A DNA stretch of 64,000 nt from Kluyvera cryocrescens NBRC 102467 (GTDB taxonomy: Bacteria; Pseudomonadota; Gammaproteobacteria; Enterobacterales; Enterobacteriaceae), in contig NZ_BCTM01000012.1 in NCBI RefSeq assembly GCF_001571285.1, forward strand, positions 124,001-188,000. The letters are read 5' to 3'. The translations under genes and the position numbers were made by a program. The notes below the pieces were generated by a model. The model was not told the origin of the DNA. It worked only from the letters and a program-made list of their open reading frames with translations, and did no database searches. This document shows positions 46,038 through 56,898 of the stretch, in pieces. Numbering within the stretch: position 1 is the first letter of the stretch; each line of letters starts with the position of its first letter.

Positions 46038-46811
46038 TTATACCAGGTGAATCATCAAATTATCTAAGGTTGACATCGGTACCGGTCGGGAAAGGAAATA
46101 ACCCTGCGCCGCATACGCCGGCGACTGCTGCACTTCACGCCACTCTTCCAGCGTCTCTACGCCTTCAACGATGACCCCTTCGCAGTAGCGATTCATCAGC
46201 TGTAGCAGCAAAATGAACAGCTTGCGGCCTTCCGGCGTTTTACGCAGCATGATAAACAGATCGCGCGCCACTTTGATGTAGTCATAGCGGACTTCATTAA
46301 GCGCCGAGAAGTTGGCCATCCCGGTACCAAAATCATCCAGCCACAGCGGGCCGAATTCGCACAGAGAAGCGACAGTTGAATCCTGCGGTAGCGCCATATG
46401 TTCAACCAGTTCAAAACGCAGCCACGGCAGCGTTTCAATCATCGTTTTCAGGATCCGGTCCTGCCGCATTTCCAGCAGCGTGGGCGCGTCAACGTTAACC
46501 GAGGCCAGCACCTTATTCTGTACAAAGAAATGTTTCTTTTTTGCCAGCATTGCCACCTGTTCTTTGATGACATGAATTCGCTGACCGATAGAGACTGCGG
46601 CGAAGTAACGATCCGGTGCGATACGCTTTTGGGGGTCAGAGGGATGGGTCACTACCGTTAACACCTCTATCGCCATCAGGCGACCCTGGGTGGTGTAGAT
46701 AGGCTGATACGTATAGACGCGCTCACACTCTTGCCAATAACGCAGCTGCTGTAGGCTATCCAGCTCCGTATCAGGAACTCTCGCCCGCTGGCTCACCTGC
46801 TTTAACGTCAT
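46038..46811 (-). CDS. pdeH: Cyclic-di-GMP phosphodiesterase PdeH (YhjH)
   Basis: 257-residue stand-alone EAL-domain protein that hydrolyses c-di-GMP, keeping YcgR from braking the flagellar motor. The catalytic set is intact: the EAL motif as EVL (near residue 48), SVNVD, ELVEH, LDDFGTG and VEGVET. Full-length match to E. coli YhjH. In E. coli it is in the flagellar class III regulon, and a sigma-28 promoter with perfect spacing lies 45 bp upstream here. Together with pdeK and the bcs operon it forms the local c-di-GMP/cellulose system. Confidence 0.96.
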   Translation of the reverse strand: MTLKQVSQRARVPDTELDSLQQLRYWQECERVYTYQPIYTTQGRLMAIEVLTVVTHPSDPQKRIAPDRYFAAVSIGQRIHVIKEQVAMLAKKKHFFVQNKVLASVNVDAPTLLEMRQDRILKTMIETLPWLRFELVEHMALPQDSTVASLCEFGPLWLDDFGTGMANFSALNEVRYDYIKVARDLFIMLRKTPEGRKLFILLLQLMNRYCEGVIVEGVETLEEWREVQQSPAYAAQGYFLSRPVPMSTLDNLMIHLV

Positions 46812-46855
46812 TTAAGCTTCCTGTGAATAGAGGGTCAGAGGGTCTGGTCATAAGG

Positions 46856-46882
46856 TTATCGGCGGGGTATTTGATAACTTTA
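46856..46882 (-). promoter_or_regulatory. Sigma-28 (FliA) promoter for pdeH
   Basis: On the minus strand TAAAGTTA (-35; consensus TAAAGTTT) is followed by exactly 11 bp and GCCGATAA (-10; exact consensus). It is 45 bp before the pdeH start. Confidence 0.93.
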
Positions 46883-46956
46883 TGTCCAGACTTAGCCATT
46901 TTATTTTTCTGCCAGGATGACTAATACGCCGTAACACGCGCTAGCTCAAAAAAAAT

Positions 46957-46976
46957 AATGGAACGATGTTTTAATA
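46957..46976. promoter_or_regulatory. KdgR-box-like site upstream of kdgK
   Basis: AATGGAACGATGTTTTAATA matches the KdgR consensus core AATGAAACATTGTTTCATTA at 15 of 20 positions. It lies about 63 bp before kdgK, a gene known to be repressed by KdgR in E. coli and pectolytic enterobacteria. Confidence 0.6.
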
Positions 46977-47039
46977 TAGTTGACCACCGATTAGCCACAG
47001 CGCACACTACGAAAAATTTACCGATTCAGGTTGATGACT

Positions 47040-47969
47040 ATGTCTAAAAAAATTGCCGTGATTGGCGAATGCATGATTGAACTGTCCGAGAAGGGCTCAC
47101 AAGTTAACCGCGGTTTTGGCGGCGACACCTTAAACACGTCCGTCTATATCGCGCGTCAGGTCTCCCCGGCTGAACTCAGCGTCAATTACGTCACGGCGTT
47201 AGGCACCGATACCTTCAGCCAGCAAATGATGGACGCATGGCAGGCGGAGAACGTCAACACCGACCTGATTCAACGTATGAGTGACCGCATGCCGGGCCTG
47301 TACTACATCGAAACCGATGACACCGGCGAGCGTACGTTCTACTACTGGCGCAACGAAGCGGCGGCAAAATTCTGGCTGGAGAGCGCGCAGTCTGCAGCTA
47401 TTTGCGAACAGCTGGCAAACTTTGACTACCTCTACCTGAGCGGCATTAGTCTGGCGATCTTAAGCCCGTCCAGCCGTGAAAAGCTGCTGGCACTGCTGAG
47501 CCAGTGTCGCGCCAACGGGGGGAAAGTTATCTTCGATAACAACTACCGTCCACGCCTGTGGGCCAGCAAAGAAGAGACGCAGAAAGTGTATCAGCAGATG
47601 CTGGAATGCACCGATATCGCCTTCCTGACGCTGGACGACGAAGACGCGCTGTGGGGCGAGAAGCCGGTTGAAGAGGTTATCGCACGCACCCACGCTGCAG
47701 GCGTTAGCGAAGTGGTGGTCAAACGCGGAGCGGACTCCTGCCTGGTTTCCGTTGTTGGCGAAGCGCTGGTTGATGTGCCTGCGGTTAAGCTGCCAAAAGA
47801 GAAAGTGGTGGATACCACCGCGGCGGGCGACTCCTTTAGTGCCGGCTATTTGTCCGTACGTCTCACCGGCGGCGACGCTCAGGCGGCGGCAAAACGTGGT
47901 CATCAGACAGCGAGCACCGTGATCCAGCACCGTGGGGCAATTATTCCGCGCGACGCGATGCCAGCGTAA
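47040..47969 (+). CDS. kdgK: 2-dehydro-3-deoxygluconokinase KdgK
   Basis: 309-residue cytoplasmic PfkB-family sugar kinase that phosphorylates KDG to KDPG, the entry of hexuronate and pectin breakdown products to the Entner-Doudoroff pathway. Motifs: GFGGDTLNTSVY near the N-terminus and the anion-hole/catalytic DTTAAGDSFSAGYL (about 255-268). The start MSKKIAVIGE is favoured because AGG lies 9 nt upstream; an ATG two codons earlier is too close to it. A strong terminator follows. Confidence 0.96.
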   Translation: MSKKIAVIGECMIELSEKGSQVNRGFGGDTLNTSVYIARQVSPAELSVNYVTALGTDTFSQQMMDAWQAENVNTDLIQRMSDRMPGLYYIETDDTGERTFYYWRNEAAAKFWLESAQSAAICEQLANFDYLYLSGISLAILSPSSREKLLALLSQCRANGGKVIFDNNYRPRLWASKEETQKVYQQMLECTDIAFLTLDDEDALWGEKPVEEVIARTHAAGVSEVVVKRGADSCLVSVVGEALVDVPAVKLPKEKVVDTTAAGDSFSAGYLSVRLTGGDAQAAAKRGHQTASTVIQHRGAIIPRDAMPA

Positions 47970-47981
47970 GATTGCACGCAT

Positions 47982-48016
47982 AAAAAAACCTCTTCCAACC
48001 GGGAGAGGTTTTTTTT
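47982..48016 (+). terminator. Intrinsic terminator after kdgK
   Basis: Seven A, then ACCTCT-TCC paired with GGGAGAGGT, then eight T. The A and T runs extend the stem and make it work in both directions. Confidence 0.93.
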
Positions 48017-48029
48017 CGTCTGGAGCATA

Positions 48030-48078
48030 CCCCTCACCCTAACCCTCTCCACTGTGGGGAGAGGGTCGGGGTGAGGGG
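48030..48078. repeat. Dispersed CCCTCACC/GGTGAGGG palindromic repeat, copy 2
   Basis: CCCCTCACCCTAACCCTCTCC and its near-complement GGGGAGAGGGTCGGGGTGAGGGG form a long hairpin with a small loop. It belongs to the same family as the copy at 22,113-22,183 and again lies between the 3' ends of convergent genes (kdgK and yhjJ). Confidence 0.8.
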
Positions 48079-48095
48079 AAACCATGCTGCTGCGC

Positions 48096-49586
48096 TTACT
48101 GCGCCGGCGGAATATCGGTGACGTCCTGGTGGCTATCATCCACGACCGCCGCCGATTCCGGCTTTGAGGTCAGCATAATTTTGCTCCAGGTGTCCTGCAG
48201 ATCTTTCATATTGAACTCAGGTTCACCGGTCGGCTGCTGCAGAATCAGCGCCATATCCTGCGACAGCTGCTGGCGCAGATCCTGATTCACCATATCCAGC
48301 GTCAGCGACTCAAGGAAGCTCTGACGCAGCTTCTGATACTGTTCAGGAGCAATATCAACCACCTGGTTTTGCAGCGAGCGGATGCGCTGATTAATCAGCA
48401 CGTCGGTATCCATACGGGCGTAGGTCGCAAACAGCTTTTGCAGCTCAAGTTTTTTCTGCGCAACCAGCGCATTAAACTCATCCTCCGGCAGACCATTATC
48501 GCGAATGGTCGCCAGCTCACGCGCCACCAGGCCCAGATTGCCCTCCAGCTTGTCGCCCGGAGAATCCAGATTGATACCGCACTGCGCACGCAGATACAGC
48601 ACGCGGCAGTCAAAGCCCAGGCCGATATCCTTCATATTAGTGCGGCTGAGCTTCTGCTGAACGTGCCAGAACAGCGCCTCACGCGCCAGGTCTGCCCGCC
48701 AGTAACGCAGCAGCGCGGCCGACTCGCGGATTGGCTGCCACGCGCCGTCCCACATGATGGACAGGCGATCCTGCTGTACCGCGTTGGTCATAATGCTGAC
48801 CGCTTCCGGACGCAGCGGAGAGAGCGTCGGCACAGCGGCCGGCGTTTCACGCTTACCTTTCAGTTCGCCGAAGATCTTGCCGATCTGCTCGATCGTCGCC
48901 CGGCTGTCTACGTTGCCCACAACGATAAGCGTCATGGCATCCGGGGTGTACCATTTATGGTAAAACTCGGTCAGTTGCTTAGCATCAACCGGCGGCTTCA
49001 GCGGCTCGGCGGGATCGTGTCCCAGCATGGTTGAGCCTTTCAGGCGATAGCGCCACCAGCCCTCTTTGGTATCCTGCGGCCAGGTCGCCACCATATCCTG
49101 CACGCTCAGAGCGTAGCTGATGGTGTCCGCCGTGATGTCTGGTTTGCCCAGCGAGTTAGCCAGCCAGGTCAGTGCCTCTTTTTGCAGATCGCTGCGGTTG
49201 TTAGGCATGCTCAGATTAAAACGGGTGAAATCATAAGAAACGATCGCGGGCGGCAGCGGTCGCTTTGGATCAATACCCTGTTGCCACATAGAACGAACCT
49301 GCGCGGCGGGCATATTTCCGCTTTGCGTTAGCGCAATACGCGGAATCAGGTGGCTGTAGCCGGTTTGCTGAGCGCTTTCATTCAGCGAACCAATATCAAT
49401 CGAGAGCCGGATCTCTACACGGTCACTCGGGCGCTGCGGCGTGGCAAGCACCTGCCACTGGAAGCCGTTTGACAGCGTGCCTTGTTGCCAGGCCGGGTCC
49501 GGCTGGAGCGTTTCTGCCTGCACACAGCTGGCCGCTGCCATCATCAGCAAACCACCGGCTAAAAGTCGAATTGTTGTGCCCTGCAT
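48096..49586 (-). CDS. yhjJ: M16-family peptidase-like protein YhjJ (probably inactive)
   Basis: 496-residue periplasmic protein with a signal peptide (about 1-24) and two M16 (pitrilysin-like) halves. The inverted zinc motif HxxEH is replaced by HLIPR at the expected place after GYS (about residues 84-88), so the metal and catalytic Glu ligands are missing. E. coli YhjJ has the same kind of change (HAIPR as I recall), indicating a long-standing inactive peptidase. Function unknown. It ends a few bases from the palindromic repeat and is conserved between kdgK and dctA. Confidence 0.93.
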   Translation of the reverse strand: MQGTTIRLLAGGLLMMAAASCVQAETLQPDPAWQQGTLSNGFQWQVLATPQRPSDRVEIRLSIDIGSLNESAQQTGYSHLIPRIALTQSGNMPAAQVRSMWQQGIDPKRPLPPAIVSYDFTRFNLSMPNNRSDLQKEALTWLANSLGKPDITADTISYALSVQDMVATWPQDTKEGWWRYRLKGSTMLGHDPAEPLKPPVDAKQLTEFYHKWYTPDAMTLIVVGNVDSRATIEQIGKIFGELKGKRETPAAVPTLSPLRPEAVSIMTNAVQQDRLSIMWDGAWQPIRESAALLRYWRADLAREALFWHVQQKLSRTNMKDIGLGFDCRVLYLRAQCGINLDSPGDKLEGNLGLVARELATIRDNGLPEDEFNALVAQKKLELQKLFATYARMDTDVLINQRIRSLQNQVVDIAPEQYQKLRQSFLESLTLDMVNQDLRQQLSQDMALILQQPTGEPEFNMKDLQDTWSKIMLTSKPESAAVVDDSHQDVTDIPPAQ

Positions 49587-49829
49587 GTGAACCCCTGATG
49601 AACTTTCCTGGTGACTCCCTTCATAGCTAAAACCGCAGAGGCGTAGGTCGCCTGCGCGCTATTCCGGGTATAAAAGACCACCGCCTTCGGGCGATCGTCT
49701 AAAATCTTGAAGTAAATACGTCAGTTAGACCGCGTAATCGTAAAAACGTCACATGGCTAAGTAAAATAAAATACACGATAGCCATAGGCTATCACGGCTA
49801 ACGAATAACGCCGCCTAATTATGCGCAGG

Positions 49830-49859
49830 AGCCCGCACTCCAGCAAGGGAGTACGGGCT
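49830..49859 (-). terminator. Hairpin after dctA
   Basis: AGCCCG-ACTCC and GGGAGT-CGGGCT form an imperfect 12-bp stem with one internal mismatch, 13 bp after the dctA stop. No clear U tract, so confidence is moderate. Confidence 0.6.
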
Positions 49860-49871
49860 TAAGTGATGGGA

Positions 49872-51167
<1,296 letters not shown>

Positions 51168-51196
51168 TTAAGCTATAGCCACAGGAAAAGTAGGGA

Positions 51197-51223
51197 TTAT
51201 TTTCACCTGTGGGCACAAAATAA
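51197..51223. promoter_or_regulatory. Inverted repeat TTATTTT-N13-AAAATAA upstream of dctA
   Basis: Perfect 7-bp arms with a 13-bp spacer, about 40 bp before the dctA start. Position fits a regulator or promoter element, but I cannot match it confidently to DcuR or CRP, and it may lie in the transcribed leader. Confidence 0.3.
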
Positions 51224-51312
51224 CATCCAAGAAACATAATCGAAATATTTGTACGTGAATTTGATACTTAATTGTTAAAACCTTGAGCTGACACGCACAA
51301 TCGCTATCAATT

Positions 51313-53319
51313 TTACTCCGGCAGCAGTGATTTCTCCTTGCCTAAATAATCCTGTTCAAAGGTCTCTGTCGGTACTGCACGGGCAAACAGGAACCCCTGC
51401 AAAATGTCGACCTCTGCCGCCTTCAGCCAGTCGTATTGTTGTTTATTTTCAACGCCTTCAGCCACCATTTTTAAATTAAGGCTGCGGCCAAGCTGAATAA
51501 TCGCAGCCACCATGCTGGCATCTTCCGGCAGGGTGTCGATAAAGATTTTGTCGATCTTGAGGATGTCGACCGGCACCGATTTCATATGTTGCAGCTGACG
51601 TAATCCGGCATAGCCCATGCCGAAATCATCCAGCGCAATCCGCACTCCGGCGTTGCGTAACGGACGCAGAATCGCCACCGCCGCTTTCGGATCATCAATG
51701 CGCCGGCTTTCGGTCACTTCCAGCACCAGTGTCCCCGGCGCAATACGGTAGCGGTTCAGCAACGCCAGCATGTCAGCGACCATATCGTGATGCAGCAGCT
51801 GAAGCGCGGAGATATTCACCGACAGCGGCAGCATAATGCCGCGCGACTGCCACACCGACAGCTGACGACAGGACTCTTCAAGCACCCAGTGACCGACGGT
51901 GACCATCAGACCGCAGGACTCAATGTTATCGATGAGATCGTTTGGAAGCGCCCAGCGGCCGTCAGGCTGACGCTGACGCAGAAGCACTTCCGCACTACAA
52001 ACTTTCCCGGTCAGCGTCTCCACCTGCGGCTGTAGCCAGATAGAAAACTGCTGATTATCCAGCGCCGTCAGGATATCGCTCTCCTCGGTCAGGCGCTTTT
52101 GGGCCTTTACCATCTGCTCCGGGTCGAAGAACTCAATTTGGTTTTTACCTTTACGGCGAGCGGTAAAGGCGGCGGACAGCGAGCGGCGGTAGAACTGCTC
52201 GGCCGTTAGGCCATCGCTGTACATGGCAATGCCAATACTGGCGCTCGGACGCAGCTGGATCCCCTGCAGCGGCAGCCGCTCATTGATAATAGTGAGTACT
52301 TGCTGACCTAATGTGATGGCGTGCCAGGGTTCTTTGATGCCATAAGCCAGAATCGCAAAATCGTAGCCGCTGACCTGCGCCAGCACCATCCGCGGTGAAA
52401 TGACCTGCTTCACCTTCTCAGCCAGCGTCAGCAGCAAGATCTCACGCTGCTCTTCTTTCAATACACCGGCCGTATCCTGCAAGGTTTCACAGGCTATTGT
52501 TAGCAGCGCTACCGGCGTTTGCCGCTCCAGGCTCTGCGCCAGCAGTCCCAGTAAAAAGGCTTTGTTGGGGAGGTCAGAAATAGGAAAACGCGTCGATTGA
52601 CTGCTCAGTTCGTCGTACTGACGCAATAACGCCTGCTGATTGCGGTTATAGCTGCGCACCAGCGTACCGATCTCATCATCATGATGCAGTCGCGGCAGGG
52701 TCAACTGATGCCCAATACGGTCGGCCCCCGGCAGATCGTGAATTTCATAGGCAATCTTGCGTAGCGGTCTGACGATCAGGCGATTGATGCACCAGGTCAA
52801 GGCGACGGTCAGGATTAGCACCAAAAGGAAGTAAGCGGTCACTATCGTTGCAAGTGCGCTCATCACGAATTTATACATCCGATAGGAGTCAGCCTGTAGC
52901 ACCAGATAGGCCAACGGCTGCGGGTTGGCCGGACGCTCCAGCGAATAGAGCGGTAGCGAAATTTGTACCGGTAGCTCAAAAATACGGGTGATGTTCACCG
53001 GCACTGGACGCTCCGGGATAAAGCTCATGCGCAACGCCTGAAATTGGTTTGGCAGCACGACGTCCGCCCGGCTCACAATCCCCGATGGTTGAATACGTTC
53101 CAGAATTGACTCGGCTTCTGGAATATCAGCTTTCAGAATGGCCGCAGACAGCGGCTGGCGCACAGAGCGCGCAATGCTTTCAAGTTGCGTAGCGGTGTTA
53201 TAGCGATCCTGCTGCACGAAGTGGAACAGTAAAATGAAGCAAAAAACAAATAAAAACAACATGGTGACAACTGCAACCATAGCCATTTGTTTTATGGTAA
53301 GTGAACGGCTGACGCGCAA
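51313..53319 (-). CDS. pdeK: Cyclic-di-GMP phosphodiesterase PdeK (YhjK/HmsP-like)
   Basis: 668-residue inner-membrane protein: N-terminal helix, periplasmic loop, second helix (about 155-180), HAMP, degenerate GGDEF and EAL domains. The GGDEF site reads SGYDF, so cyclase activity is not expected. The EAL domain keeps [25 protein letters not shown] and AEGVE. The start is set at a TTG with GGAGAG 5 nt upstream, giving a protein starting like E. coli YhjK ([13 protein letters not shown]); the longer frame also begins with TTG but has no ribosome-binding site. Positioned next to bcsC, as in E. coli. Confidence 0.92.
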   Translation of the reverse strand: MRVSRSLTIKQMAMVAVVTMLFLFVFCFILLFHFVQQDRYNTATQLESIARSVRQPLSAAILKADIPEAESILERIQPSGIVSRADVVLPNQFQALRMSFIPERPVPVNITRIFELPVQISLPLYSLERPANPQPLAYLVLQADSYRMYKFVMSALATIVTAYFLLVLILTVALTWCINRLIVRPLRKIAYEIHDLPGADRIGHQLTLPRLHHDDEIGTLVRSYNRNQQALLRQYDELSSQSTRFPISDLPNKAFLLGLLAQSLERQTPVALLTIACETLQDTAGVLKEEQREILLLTLAEKVKQVISPRMVLAQVSGYDFAILAYGIKEPWHAITLGQQVLTIINERLPLQGIQLRPSASIGIAMYSDGLTAEQFYRRSLSAAFTARRKGKNQIEFFDPEQMVKAQKRLTEESDILTALDNQQFSIWLQPQVETLTGKVCSAEVLLRQRQPDGRWALPNDLIDNIESCGLMVTVGHWVLEESCRQLSVWQSRGIMLPLSVNISALQLLHHDMVADMLALLNRYRIAPGTLVLEVTESRRIDDPKAAVAILRPLRNAGVRIALDDFGMGYAGLRQLQHMKSVPVDILKIDKIFIDTLPEDASMVAAIIQLGRSLNLKMVAEGVENKQQYDWLKAAEVDILQGFLFARAVPTETFEQDYLGKEKSLLPE

Positions 53320-53410
53320 AAGAGCTCTCCACTGATACGAACGTGTTGCACAGGCAATTGAGAATAACGAGGCTGGCAGCAAAGTCAAAATAGACTCTTG
53401 CGCAACGATT

Positions 53411-53435
53411 ATAACCCGCCGTCGTGACGGGTTAT
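53411..53435. repeat. ATAACCCG palindrome upstream of pdeK
   Basis: ATAACCCG-N9-CGGGTTAT is a perfect 8-bp inverted repeat in the 270-bp gap between pdeK and bcsC. It may be an operator for pdeK or a second transcript-end hairpin of the bcs operon. Confidence 0.4.
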
Positions 53436-53493
53436 ATAAGACGAATACCTATATCCCGTCAGGTGTAGACTGCCGCGCGGTGGCGCTCATTGG

Positions 53494-53525
53494 CCTCAGT
53501 CACGCACCGTGGTCCGTGACTGAGG
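53494..53525 (-). terminator. Hairpin ending the bcs operon
   Basis: CCTCAGTCACG and CGTGACTGAGG form a perfect 11-bp stem around a 10-nt loop that is itself partly self-complementary. It is 65 bp beyond the bcsC stop. No U tract on the minus strand. Confidence 0.65.
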
Positions 53526-53589
53526 TTTCACGCCTTTACCGCTTTCTGGCAACCCGAACGATTTAGGGTATAAATCAGGATAGAGTGAA

Positions 53590-56500
53590 TTACCAATCCG
53601 CGTAAGGAATCAGCGGCTGCGGTGGCATATCGAGATCGCCCTGCCAGCCGGCAGCGGAATAGCGCACATAGAGCAGCGCGTGGCTTGGGGTGTAATCCTT
53701 CGCCTGCTGAATATCGACACCCGCACCAACAAACCAGTTCGAGGTCACGCGACGTTCCACGATGGCTCGCGCCGTATAACCAAAGCCCTGGCTGCTGCCA
53801 CCGCTGTTGGTGTCGTCGCTGGCGTCTTCCTTCCACTGTTGCGGAATCAGGCCCATCAATGGATACCGCTGTTCGGTCCGGTTGCGCGAGTGTGACCAGG
53901 AGACAGAGCCCCCCAACTCCCAGGACCAGTTCTCCGTGCGCTGACGCCAGTTAACCGGCACCGCAAACGACACGTACTCCTGCGGGCTGTAGTAGCCGCC
54001 CTGACCCAGCGTGTAGCCGCTAAGGTCCTTCTGGTAGTGCCAAATCATGTTGTTCAGCCCTACTGTCACCCGGCGGTTGTTCTCGTTGATAACCTTGTAG
54101 TAGTAGCCGGTCATCCAGCGCACGCGCCAGTTATCATCCACATTCTTGCCGGTAAGCTGATCGCCACCGAGTGACGCCCATACGCCGTTGGCTTCACCTT
54201 TGTCATAGCTCAGGCTGATACCACCGCCGTCAGCGCGTACGCCGCCCCAGGTGGTGCCCGGATGCGCGCCGCTGCTGTTATCTTTCTGCCCGCCAAATGC
54301 TAACAGCGAACTGGAAATCGGGCGACGGTGCGCATTCACGGTATAACCCAATGGGCCAATATCGCTGCTATAGCTCAGGCCACCAACCACATCAACCACA
54401 TTGAAGCCCATCGGGGTGGTCCCGATGTCGGCGTCCCAGGTATCGTTTTTCCAGCCGATGGCAACGCTTGCTCCGTTTCCGGACTGATTCTTCGAACCGT
54501 AGCAGGTGGACAAATCACAGGTGCCCCACTGCTCTTTGTAGGCGTTATTTTTGTCCGCCGAGAAGCTGCCGGCATCCATATTGACCAGGTCTGAGCGGAA
54601 GAACATACGCCCGTCAGACAGCGGCGCGTCCACCTGGAACATGGTGGTGTGCGCTTTCAGATCCGAGTAGCCGCCGGTCCCGCTGGAGCCCCAGTATTCA
54701 TGCTGCAATGTGACGTTAAGATCCTGCTGACGATAAAGATCGGCGGCATCGCTGCGCACACCGCGCTTGAGCCAATCATCTTTTTCGTCGTTGCGGGTCA
54801 GACGGGTAAAGCTGTCGTTATCCTGCGGACGCGTTGGGGTGACCTGCGCCGCGACCATCGCATCTTTGTAGGTTTCCAGCGCCTGCTTAGGATCGCCCGC
54901 CTGCGCCTGATAGTTTGCCGCATCGCGCAGCACCATCGCACTTTCCATCGACGGTGGCTGAGATTTGGCTTGAGGAATCAGCGCGGTCATCATTTTCTGC
55001 GCCGTGGCGGTATCACCAAGCTGAGCGCTCACCAGCGCAATACGTCGCTGCGTATTGAGCGAACGTTCGCCCTCGGCAGGCAGTTCCGCAAGCTGTTGGC
55101 GGGCGGCCAGCTTATTACCATCGGCGGCATAGACTTCGGCCAGCCCCAAATGCGCATCTTCATCATGCGGGTCTTTTGCCAGCACCGCGTTGTATTCCGC
55201 TAACGCGGCCGCGGTATCGCCCCGCTGCTGCGCCCAGTCAGCCAGCGTCGAGTGAATGCGCGCGGATTCTGGCTGCTGTTTTAGTAACGCGATAGCCTGC
55301 GTTTCCTGGCCACCATCGCGCAGGCGGTTTGCCTGAGCGATGACCTGATCGCTACGCAGACGGGTATCCAGCTCACGAATGTTATCCGTCCACTGCGAAG
55401 CCGGTAGCGCGGCCAGATGCGTCAGCGCCGCCTGATCCTGTCCGTTGCCGGACATATACAGCCCATAGGCATAAACCTGCTCGGCATCGGCCGGTTTTTT
55501 CCGCGCCAGGTTAAGCATCAGATTGTCGGCTTCACCCCGTTGGCCAGCGCTGACCAAATCGCGTGAAAGCCGATAGGTTATCCAGACGTCGTCCGGAGAC
55601 AGCGCCAGACGACGACGCTGGAGTTCCGCGGCCTGCGCCCAGCGTCCTTGATTTTCCAGCGCTTCCGCCTGTTGTGCGAGACGGTCGTTTGTCAGGCTGC
55701 GTTCAATATCATCGATACTGCGGCGCTGGCTGGCAGAAAGGCCATTGATAAAGTCGGTCGCGCGTTCTGGTGATTGCGCACGGTAGATATTCGCCAGCCC
55801 GCGAATCGCACTGCTGTTCGTGCGATCCAGACGTAACGCTTGCTGGTAGTAACGCTCAGCACCGGCGCTGTCTTTCCGCGCCATGGCGACGTCACCCAGC
55901 CCAAGAACCGCATAGCTGTCGGTGCCATCGAGCTTACGCGCTTGCTGATAAAAACCTTCCGCCTGCGCCAGATTATTGGCCTTCAGCGCGGCATCGCCTT
56001 TGCGAATCAGCGGCCAGTAAAGCTGCCAGGTCTGCGGTTTGCTGGCTTCGGCTTCTTCGGCTTTCACCTGCTGCTCGGCTTTTGCGCGTAGAACCGGATC
56101 CGCCATCTGCTTTTGCTGGTCGGCTAACATTGCGCGCGCGCTGTCCGCAGCCTCACCGCTGCTGAAAATCAGCAGGAAGCGCTGTAGCGACTGTACGCTG
56201 CTCGGGCTAACTGGCTGATTTTTTATGGTATTAAACCAGATATCACCCGCTGGGCCGCGTCCACCGTTGGATTTGGCCATTTGCTCCAGCACCGTAAACG
56301 CTTCATCGCGACGGTTATCCGCCAGCAGCATATTCGCCAGCGTGGTCTGCAAACCGATGTTTCCGGGGTTCTGTTGGTTTAATGATTGCAGGTGTTTTAA
56401 GGCTTCATCGCGGCGCGCGGGAATTTTCGCCACCGTGCTCCAGTATTCCACCGCATAGTCGCCGTCCGGCGGCGCACCATTAAATGCTTTTTCGTAAGCC

Positions 56501-56898
56501 GCCAGCGCTTCCGGCACGTGTCCGGTCGTCGCCTGCAGGCGCGCCTGCTGTAGCTCCTGGCGACCCGCGTCCGTATTCAGCCCAAGTTCAACGCGCGAGG
56601 CATTGTATTCCGCAGAGTTGGGGGCCACCTGCGCCAGTTTATCCAGCTGTTTCTTCGCCCCGGCGGTATCGCCCTGACGCAGCAAATAGCGCAGACGCGC
56701 AGCCATAACTTTCGGGTTGTTGGGATTAATCAACTCCAGCCGGTACAGCGACTGCTGCACCAAATCATCCCGTTTGCTGGCCTCCCCAAGGCGCACCTGG
56801 TTAAGCAGTTGTTCTTCCGCCGAGGTGTCCGCGTAGCCAGGCTGCACCAGCGTCAGGCCGAGAGAGAGTGTGATTAAACTTAATGTGAACTTGCGCAT
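53590..56898 (-). CDS. bcsC: Cellulose synthase outer-membrane/periplasmic subunit BcsC
   Basis: 1102-residue secreted protein forming the outer-membrane exit for cellulose. A signal peptide (about 1-23) is followed by a long TPR superhelix (about 30-760) and a C-terminal 16-strand barrel (from about 790; [22 protein letters not shown], ending PYADW). From memory, E. coli BcsC is 1157 residues; the missing 50-55 residues fall after EQQKQ-LADP-like [13 protein letters not shown], where one to two TPR units appear replaced by a short charged linker (KAEEAEASK). The start overlaps bcsZ by 19 bp. Otherwise complete. Confidence 0.95.
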   Translation of the reverse strand: MRKFTLSLITLSLGLTLVQPGYADTSAEEQLLNQVRLGEASKRDDLVQQSLYRLELINPNNPKVMAARLRYLLRQGDTAGAKKQLDKLAQVAPNSAEYNASRVELGLNTDAGRQELQQARLQATTGHVPEALAAYEKAFNGAPPDGDYAVEYWSTVAKIPARRDEALKHLQSLNQQNPGNIGLQTTLANMLLADNRRDEAFTVLEQMAKSNGGRGPAGDIWFNTIKNQPVSPSSVQSLQRFLLIFSSGEAADSARAMLADQQKQMADPVLRAKAEQQVKAEEAEASKPQTWQLYWPLIRKGDAALKANNLAQAEGFYQQARKLDGTDSYAVLGLGDVAMARKDSAGAERYYQQALRLDRTNSSAIRGLANIYRAQSPERATDFINGLSASQRRSIDDIERSLTNDRLAQQAEALENQGRWAQAAELQRRRLALSPDDVWITYRLSRDLVSAGQRGEADNLMLNLARKKPADAEQVYAYGLYMSGNGQDQAALTHLAALPASQWTDNIRELDTRLRSDQVIAQANRLRDGGQETQAIALLKQQPESARIHSTLADWAQQRGDTAAALAEYNAVLAKDPHDEDAHLGLAEVYAADGNKLAARQQLAELPAEGERSLNTQRRIALVSAQLGDTATAQKMMTALIPQAKSQPPSMESAMVLRDAANYQAQAGDPKQALETYKDAMVAAQVTPTRPQDNDSFTRLTRNDEKDDWLKRGVRSDAADLYRQQDLNVTLQHEYWGSSGTGGYSDLKAHTTMFQVDAPLSDGRMFFRSDLVNMDAGSFSADKNNAYKEQWGTCDLSTCYGSKNQSGNGASVAIGWKNDTWDADIGTTPMGFNVVDVVGGLSYSSDIGPLGYTVNAHRRPISSSLLAFGGQKDNSSGAHPGTTWGGVRADGGGISLSYDKGEANGVWASLGGDQLTGKNVDDNWRVRWMTGYYYKVINENNRRVTVGLNNMIWHYQKDLSGYTLGQGGYYSPQEYVSFAVPVNWRQRTENWSWELGGSVSWSHSRNRTEQRYPLMGLIPQQWKEDASDDTNSGGSSQGFGYTARAIVERRVTSNWFVGAGVDIQQAKDYTPSHALLYVRYSAAGWQGDLDMPPQPLIPYADW

